Below are positions 31,992 through 36,858 of a stretch of 36,858 nucleotides of DNA, piece after piece. Source of the DNA: Verrucomicrobiales bacterium (GTDB taxonomy: Bacteria; Verrucomicrobiota; Verrucomicrobiia; Verrucomicrobiales; DEV007). The translations under genes and the position numbers were made by a program. Every line of letters begins with the position of its first letter. Position 1 is the first letter of the stretch. Location of the stretch: NCBI GenBank assembly GCA_030730365.1, contig JANQVJ010000027.1:149822-186679 (forward strand). The letters are read 5' to 3'. Below the pieces are notes generated by a model, which worked only from the letters and a program-made list of their open reading frames with translations, was not told the origin of the DNA and ran no database searches.

Positions 31992-33218
31992 TCACTGGGC
32001 TGGTTTGGCAGGGGTGGGCTTCGCATCTGCGGGCTTCGCATCTGCGGCGGGACGGCGCGGGGGAGCGACTTTCTCCGGAGTGGGCTTCCGATCGGTCGCG
32101 AGGATGGCGGTGCCGGTGCTGTCGCAGACTCGGAGCTGATATTCCCACTGGGCGGTCCAGTCCTGCTCCTGCTCGTTCTGGCAGGCTTTCACGAGAATGG
32201 TGTTTTTGCCTTCCTTCAGTTTTACGGGGAGGGAATACTGGTCGATGCGCTGGCCGCGATGGTACTCGTCACGTCCGAAGAGGAGTTCGCCGTTGAACCA
32301 GATTTTCCAGGCATTCTTGCACCCCAGCCGGATCTCGGCGTCGCGGGCCGTGCCCGAGAGGAACTCGGTGTAGGCGTAGCCGGTGACCTGCTTGAGCGGG
32401 GAGAAGGGCGTGTTGAAGTCCACTTTGCCGTAGTCGTCCGAGGTCGCATACTCCTGCCAGCTTAGTTTTTTCCCGTCTTTGCCTTCGTAGGTGGAGCTGA
32501 GATTGATTTCGGTCTCTGGCGGGAAAACGGTGTCAAATCCTTTGCGGTCGGTGTTATCAAAAGGGGCGATGAGGTGCCAGTGCATGAGAAAACCGAAGTG
32601 CTTCGGCAGGTCCAGTTTTTGCTCGAGCTTCTCGCGCAGCAGTTTGGCGACGGCGTCGATTTGATCGATATCGCGGGCGGCATCGAGGGCGCGGGTGAGG
32701 GTGGCGAGGCTCTTCTCCTTGTCCCCTGCCTCGAGCAGGGTGCGTCCTTCTGCGAGGAGCTGGCCGACGGCGTCGCGGCGCAGTGGAGAGCTCGGGTCGT
32801 CGATCATGCCGGGGATGAGTTTCCCGGCGTCGTCAGGGGAGACTTTGCCATAGAGGTCGAAGGCGAGGCGGCGGGCGTTTGGTTCGTTCTTCCGATCGAG
32901 GACAAAGGCCTTGATCTGATCGGCGGGGAGCGCGGCTTTGGCGGCGAGCTCACGTTCGAAGACGGTTTCGACGGCGGATCGCATCCAGTTGCGGGCGATC
33001 GGGCCGGCGGTCTCCATCGCCTCGAGGACGGGCAGGATGACCTCGGCCCCGTGCGAGGTAAGTTCGCCCCAGGCTTTTGCCGCCTCGGCGTTGCCGGCCC
33101 CTTCGGGACCGACTTTGAGGATTTGCTCGAGCGCGCCCGACCACTCGGCAGCGTGCAGCGGGGCAGGGGAGAGACCGAGGAAAAGGGCGGCGGCAAAGAG
33201 GGGAGCAGAGGCTTTCAT
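31992..33218 (-). CDS. Secreted protein with helical-repeat N-terminus and beta C-terminus
   Basis: 408 residues. A signal peptide (MKASAPLFAAALFLGLSPAP) is followed by a helical region (about 25-200, with AWGELTSHGAEVILPVLEAM and DDPSSPLRRDAVGQLLAEG) that looks like HEAT-type repeats, then a beta-rich domain of about 170 residues (HWHLIAPFDNTDRKGFDTVF, NAWKIWFNGELLFGRDEYH) resembling carbohydrate-binding or PA14-like sandwiches. The C-terminus is a Lys/Pro/Ala tail with a DNA-level tandem repeat (ADAKPADAKP). It precedes the PQQ propeller gene by 26 bases. Function unknown. Confidence 0.8.
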   Translation of the reverse strand: MKASAPLFAAALFLGLSPAPLHAAEWSGALEQILKVGPEGAGNAEAAKAWGELTSHGAEVILPVLEAMETAGPIARNWMRSAVETVFERELAAKAALPADQIKAFVLDRKNEPNARRLAFDLYGKVSPDDAGKLIPGMIDDPSSPLRRDAVGQLLAEGRTLLEAGDKEKSLATLTRALDAARDIDQIDAVAKLLREKLEQKLDLPKHFGFLMHWHLIAPFDNTDRKGFDTVFPPETEINLSSTYEGKDGKKLSWQEYATSDDYGKVDFNTPFSPLKQVTGYAYTEFLSGTARDAEIRLGCKNAWKIWFNGELLFGRDEYHRGQRIDQYSLPVKLKEGKNTILVKACQNEQEQDWTAQWEYQLRVCDSTGTAILATDRKPTPEKVAPPRRPAADAKPADAKPTPAKPAQ

Positions 33219-33305
33219 TTACGAGAATCCGGGAAAGGCATCAGAATAGCGCGCGGACCGGGCAAAGAGCAAGTCGCGCAAAAAGGGAGTTCGTCACGGA
33301 AATCG

Positions 33306-34511
33306 CTATTTCGCGATCTTCCGATAAAGGTCGAGCGTCTCGCGGGCGATGCTGCTCCAACTGAATTTTTCGAGGACTCGCTCGCGTCCGGCCCGGCCCA
33401 TCGCAGCGCATCGGTCGGGATCCCGCATTAGCTCGTTGAGGCCCGCAGCGAGGTCGCGGGAGTAAGCGGCCGGGTCGACGGCTTCAAAGGGGGACTCTTT
33501 TTGCTGATCGAGGGGGACGAGCAGGCCGGTCTCACCTGGCAGGATGATCTCTTTCATCCCGCCCACTTTCGAGCCGACGACAGGGGTCTCGCAGGCCATC
33601 GCCTCGAGGTTGATGATCCCGAAGGGCTCGTAAATGGAGGGCGTGCAGAAGACGCGGGCGTGGCTGTAGAGAGAGATCTTGTCGGGGGTGGGGATCATGT
33701 CCTGAATCCAGACGATGCGTCCGTCAAAGTCGGTGCGCACCGCTTCGACAGCGGACTCCATCTCGGCTTTGATCTGCGGGGTGTCCGGAGCGCCGGCGCA
33801 GAGGACGACCTGTGTCCCGGGGTCGAGGTGGCGGATCGCATTGACGAGATGGACGATGCCCTTTTGCCGGGTGATGCGGCCGACGAAAAGGACGAAAGGA
33901 ATCTCCGGATCAATGCCCCATTTTTCGAGGATACCGCGATTGGCGGTGGGCTTGTACTCGTCGGGATCGATTCCGTTATAAATCACGGGGACACGTTCTT
34001 CAGGAACGTCAAAGAGCCGCAGGATATCGGCCTTCGTCTCGTGGGAGACGGCAATGACGGCGTCGGCCATCTCGATCGCGGTTTTCTCGAGCCAGACGGT
34101 GAAGTCATAACCGCCGCCGAGTTGCTCGCGTTTCCACGGGCGCAGCGGCTCGAGAGAGTGCACCGTCAAGGCCATGGGAAGGCCGTAGTTGAGATGGGCG
34201 AGGATGCCGCCGAAGTGGGCATACCAGGTGTGCAGGTGGACCACGTCCGCGTCGATCCTGCGGGTGTTGAACTCCAGGCAGCGCTGCAGCGCGGAAAAGA
34301 CCGAGTGGAGAGCGGGCGGAGCGGTGTAGTCCGTGCTGTTCGAATTCACGCCGAAGACCTCGGGATTGTCTCCCGTGATCTTCTGCTCGCCGAAACAACG
34401 GACTTCCAACTCGCAGATCTTCGCCAGCTCCCGGGCGAGATACTGCACATGGATACCTGCCCCCCCGTAGATGTGGGGCGGGTATTCGTTGGTGAGGAGG
34501 AGTGACTTCAT
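33306..34511 (-). CDS. glgA: Glycogen synthase/GT4 glycosyltransferase, actinobacterial GlgA type
   Basis: 401 residues, start MKSLLLTNEYPPHIYGGAGI. It is a GT-B fold GT4 enzyme: N-terminal HVQYLARELAK, then HLHTWYAHFGG, central FVLFVGRITRQKGIVHLV and the donor-site block CTPSIYEPFGIINLEAMACE followed by VVGSKVGGMKEII. This pattern matches the actinobacterial-type glycogen synthase, which in Mycobacterium (GlgM) makes maltose-1-phosphate from ADP-glucose. Either role fits; no other glg genes are in the window. It sits between two intergenic gaps and appears to be transcribed alone. Confidence 0.85.
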   Translation of the reverse strand: MKSLLLTNEYPPHIYGGAGIHVQYLARELAKICELEVRCFGEQKITGDNPEVFGVNSNSTDYTAPPALHSVFSALQRCLEFNTRRIDADVVHLHTWYAHFGGILAHLNYGLPMALTVHSLEPLRPWKREQLGGGYDFTVWLEKTAIEMADAVIAVSHETKADILRLFDVPEERVPVIYNGIDPDEYKPTANRGILEKWGIDPEIPFVLFVGRITRQKGIVHLVNAIRHLDPGTQVVLCAGAPDTPQIKAEMESAVEAVRTDFDGRIVWIQDMIPTPDKISLYSHARVFCTPSIYEPFGIINLEAMACETPVVGSKVGGMKEIILPGETGLLVPLDQQKESPFEAVDPAAYSRDLAAGLNELMRDPDRCAAMGRAGRERVLEKFSWSSIARETLDLYRKIAK

Positions 34512-34845
34512 CGTAAATTCAACAGAGCGGCTTCAGCGTGTTTTTCAAGGATGAAGGCGGACCGAAGAGGGGTAGCCCGCGGAGTGAGGGGAAAGGTGAG
34601 GGACGGGAAAGAGGGACAAACGCAAAATAGCTGGCCACGAAACGGGTGATGGGGCCCGGAAGTGGGCCACGAACTGGTGAGGAGCCGCGATCCGGCTTTG
34701 ATCGACTGTCTTTGCGCTGCAGCGGCCGTCGTTGGATTTTTAAACGGTCTCAGCCATCCCGGTAACCTTGAGGGGTTTCACACGAGCAAGAGCCAACTCG
34801 ATCTCCCCGCCTCTACGGGCACGAGTAAAGAATTGAAACGCTGGA
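34512..34845. other. 334-base intergenic region, mostly featureless
   Basis: No gene is supported here. An imperfect direct repeat is present (TGGCCACGAAACGGGTGA at 34632-34649 and TGGGCCACGAACTGGTGA at 34663-34680). A plus-strand frame from 34662 (about 111 codons) runs antisense into the MBL gene and is not convincing. The promoter of glgA should lie in the first 100 bases. Confidence 0.5.
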
Positions 34846-36237
34846 TCAGATCTCCACTTCGGAGCGCCAGCGAGCCACCTCGATCTGACCGGAGTGGCGT
34901 TCGCTCAGCGTTTTCTGTAAGGCATGGGACTGCTCGGTCTCGCCGTGGACGAGAAAGACGCGCTCTTTTTTGCCGCCCATTTTGTCAAAATAACTGAGCA
35001 ACTCGCTACGATCGGCGTGTCCGCTGAAAGAGTCGAGGATCTCGATGTCGGCATTGACCCGGAAGACGTCACCGAGGATTGGGACTTCCTTCATCCCGCT
35101 TCGAATCTTCGCTCCGAGGGTGTGTTCGGCGCAGTAGCCGACGAAGAGGACGGTATTCTTCGGATCCTCGATATTGTTGCGGAGGTGATGGAGGACGCGA
35201 CCGGCTTCGCACATGCCTGACGCCGAGATGATGATCGCCGGTTCGCGGAGATCGTTGAGGGCTTTGGATTCGTTGACCTTGCGGACGAGACTGAGATTCT
35301 CGAAACCGAAGGGATCGCGCTTGTCGAAGAGGAATTCGTAGACGTTTTCGTTAAAGCACTCGGGATGGAGGCGGAAAATTTCGGTCGCACTGACGGCAAG
35401 GGGACTGTCCACGAAGATAGGCACGTCGGGAATGAGCCCCTCCTCCGTGAGGTGGTGGAGCACATAGACGAGCTGTTGGGTTCGCTCGACGGCAAAGGCG
35501 GGGATGATGACCTTTCCCTTTTTGTCGAGGGCGCGGTTCAGAATATCGCTGAGAAGATGGTTCGCCTGGGTCGGCAGCTCGTGCTCGCGATTGCCGTAGG
35601 TGCTTTCCATGATAAGGAGGTCAACATCCTCGGCCACCGTCGGATCGCGCAGGATTTCGTTGTTTCCGCGGCCCACATCGCCGGAAAAAAGGAGACGTCT
35701 GTGGTGGCCGTTTTCCACAATGTCCAGGATGATCTGAGCCGAGCCGAGGATGTGCCCCGCATCAATGAAGGTCAGGGTGACGCCGTCGGCGATTGGGATG
35801 GAGCGATCATAGCCTATCGTGACGAACTGGCGCACGCACTCCTCGGCCTCCTGCTCGGTGTAGAGGGTCTCGAGATCGGGTTCGCCGCGTTTGGCCCGGC
35901 GTTTGTTGAGCCACTTCGTGTCCTGCCCCTGGATGCGGGCGCAGTCGGCGAGCATGATCTGGCAAAGGTCGCGAGTCGCAAAGGTGGAGTAGATGTTTCC
36001 CTTGAATCCCTTGCTCGTGAGACTTGGGAGGTTACCGCTGTGATCGATGTGCGCGTGAGAGAGCACTACCGCGTCGACACTCTGGGGCTCGAAGAAAAAA
36101 TGACGATTGCGGTCGTTGGCAGTGTCCCGTCGTCCCTGATAGAGCCCGCAATCGAGGAGAATGCGGGATCCGTTGACGTCAATGAGATGCTGTGACCCCG
36201 TTGTCGTCTCCGCTGCCCCGCAAAAAGTGATCTTCAT
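34846..36237 (-). CDS. MBL-fold RNA-processing nuclease (CPSF/RNA-specificity type)
   Basis: 463 residues from ATG 36237 (MKITFCGAAETTTGSQHLI); a TTG two codons upstream is less likely. The metallo-beta-lactamase signature is HAHIDHSG (61-68), which supplies metal-binding histidines and aspartate. It continues with DAGHILGSAQI, SGDVGRGNNEILRDP, a beta-CASP domain (ISASGMCEAGRVLHHLRNNI) and the terminal DSFSGHADRSELL and VHGETEQ motifs. This is the family of archaeal/bacterial CPSF73 and Integrator-like nucleases that cleave RNA. In bacteria the role is mostly unassigned; activity on RNA is inferred. No related operon partner is seen. Confidence 0.92.
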   Translation of the reverse strand: MKITFCGAAETTTGSQHLIDVNGSRILLDCGLYQGRRDTANDRNRHFFFEPQSVDAVVLSHAHIDHSGNLPSLTSKGFKGNIYSTFATRDLCQIMLADCARIQGQDTKWLNKRRAKRGEPDLETLYTEQEAEECVRQFVTIGYDRSIPIADGVTLTFIDAGHILGSAQIILDIVENGHHRRLLFSGDVGRGNNEILRDPTVAEDVDLLIMESTYGNREHELPTQANHLLSDILNRALDKKGKVIIPAFAVERTQQLVYVLHHLTEEGLIPDVPIFVDSPLAVSATEIFRLHPECFNENVYEFLFDKRDPFGFENLSLVRKVNESKALNDLREPAIIISASGMCEAGRVLHHLRNNIEDPKNTVLFVGYCAEHTLGAKIRSGMKEVPILGDVFRVNADIEILDSFSGHADRSELLSYFDKMGGKKERVFLVHGETEQSHALQKTLSERHSGQIEVARWRSEVEI

Positions 36238-36392
36238 ACCCAATTAGTAGCGTTCCCGGGAGAGGGCGGCAAGGCCGAGGTGTCTTATCTGAGCAGCGGA
36301 GGGACAGGCGATATTCCCATAGGATAAGGAATTTTGGGTAAATTTAGCGACTCCGCCGTAGAAATCATAATTAGAGCGCGGTAAGTTTAAAA

Positions 36393-36409
36393 AATATTTC
36401 GGAAATATT
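36393..36409. promoter_or_regulatory. AT-rich palindrome upstream of the LysM gene
   Basis: AATATTTC-G-GAAATATT is a perfect 8-base inverted repeat in an AT-rich stretch. It lies 45 bases before ATG 36455, where promoter elements would be expected. TTGTGC (36420) and TAGACT (36443) with 17 bases between are possible -35/-10 boxes, which is a weak match. Confidence 0.35.
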
Positions 36410-36454
36410 AAATTTTATCTTGTGCCAAATATAAAGATGTCATAGACTCTCCTT

Positions 36455-36858
36455 ATGAATCGAATTGCGACCACCCTGACGACCCTCACGGCTTCAGCTC
36501 TTCTCTGCCAAACCCTCGGTGCCGCCGAGCCGACGATGGAGGCGCTGAACTCCAGAATTAATGTTCTCGAGTCCCGCATCACCACGCTCGAGGCGGCGAT
36601 GAAGAGCGAGAACAGCTCTTACAGCTACTCGAATGCGGCAGTGATCGAGGCGACCAAAGCGGGGCAGTCGGGCGCGACACCGGCAGCAAGCGGGACCTAT
36701 GTAATCCAGGACGGCGATACGCTTGGCAAGATCGCCGAAAAATTCAAGATTGAGCGCAAATCGCTGCTGGAGGCGAATCGTCTTAGCGAAGGGCAGCCCA
36801 TCTACATCGGTGAGACACTCATGGTTCCCGGTGCGGCTCCTGCTCCTGCTCCTGCTCC
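36455..36858 (+). CDS. LysM domain secreted protein (truncated by window end)
   Basis: At least 134 residues, continuing past the window. The signal peptide is MNRIATTLTTLTASALLC..., then a short coiled coil (NSRINVLESRITTLEAAMKS) of the trimerising kind seen in outer-membrane lipoprotein-like proteins. A LysM domain follows (GTYVIQDGDTLGKIAEKF, then LLEANRLSEGQPIYIGETL), expected to bind peptidoglycan. The sequence ends in an Ala/Pro repeat (APAPAPA) linker. The rest of the protein, and any catalytic domain, lie outside the window. Confidence 0.88.
   Translation, partial: MNRIATTLTTLTASALLCQTLGAAEPTMEALNSRINVLESRITTLEAAMKSENSSYSYSNAAVIEATKAGQSGATPAASGTYVIQDGDTLGKIAEKFKIERKSLLEANRLSEGQPIYIGETLMVPGAAPAPAPA

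Noticed and set aside
32023..32056. Tandem duplication coding ADAKPADAKP
   Set aside because: A short repeat in a flexible Lys/Pro tail is common and gives no further information.
1..36858. tRNA, rRNA or CRISPR arrays
   Set aside because: No T-loop consensus, rRNA-like stretch or regularly spaced direct repeats were found by reading both strands; a tRNA/CRISPR search program was not available.

Overview
The window looks like a chromosomal segment of a GC-rich member of the Verrucomicrobiota (PVC superphylum). This rests on gene families typical of that group: a planctomycete-type cytochrome/DUF1549/DUF1553 protein followed by a DUF1501 protein, an ECF sigma factor translationally coupled to a FecR/LamG membrane protein, a PVC-type heme-binding dehydrogenase, and two secreted PQQ-type propellers. 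Many genes overlap by 4 bases (ATGA). The species cannot be named from the sequence alone. No mobile element, CRISPR array, tRNA or rRNA gene was found.

Bases 1-7041 hold mostly housekeeping or small genes: a NYN-domain RNase, a membrane/coiled-coil protein, a Nudix hydrolase, a secreted PQQ propeller, SixA phosphatase, a single-TM protein, an FmdB-like zinc ribbon, ribosomal protein S14 and a secreted unknown. Bases 7061-11377 (minus) are a two-gene unit: a Tat-exported N,N-dimethylformamidase-like protein and a large heme-binding dehydrogenase. Bases 11440-12518 are a zeta-type toxin with a ParD-like antitoxin.

Bases 12564-19374 are the most coherent metabolic locus. A short-chain dehydrogenase and a Gfo/Idh/MocA dehydrogenase (minus) diverge from a DHDPS-family lyase and an amidohydrolase (plus), followed by a YjhG/YagF-type sugar-acid dehydratase and an FAH-family hydrolase/dehydratase (both minus). 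An Ldh-type dehydrogenase lies nearby (20557-21669). Together these supply most steps of a non-phosphorylative sugar-acid route: sugar to lactone to aldonate to 2-keto-3-deoxy-aldonate to central metabolites. The substrate is not determined. An NlpC/P60 hydrolase and a glycine-zipper lipoprotein sit between.

Bases 21843-28976 are an ECF sigma - FecR/LamG - PSD1 cytochrome - DUF1501 - LamG-like operon with coupled starts. The PSD1 gene carries three in-frame patches of 7-base tandem repeats. Bases 28977-36858 hold a REP-like inverted repeat, a 2-hydroxyacid dehydrogenase, a small degraded-looking patch with a strong palindrome, a second PQQ propeller paired with a secreted helical-repeat protein, an actinobacterial-type glycogen synthase, an MBL-fold/CPSF-type nuclease, and the start of a LysM protein cut off by the window end.
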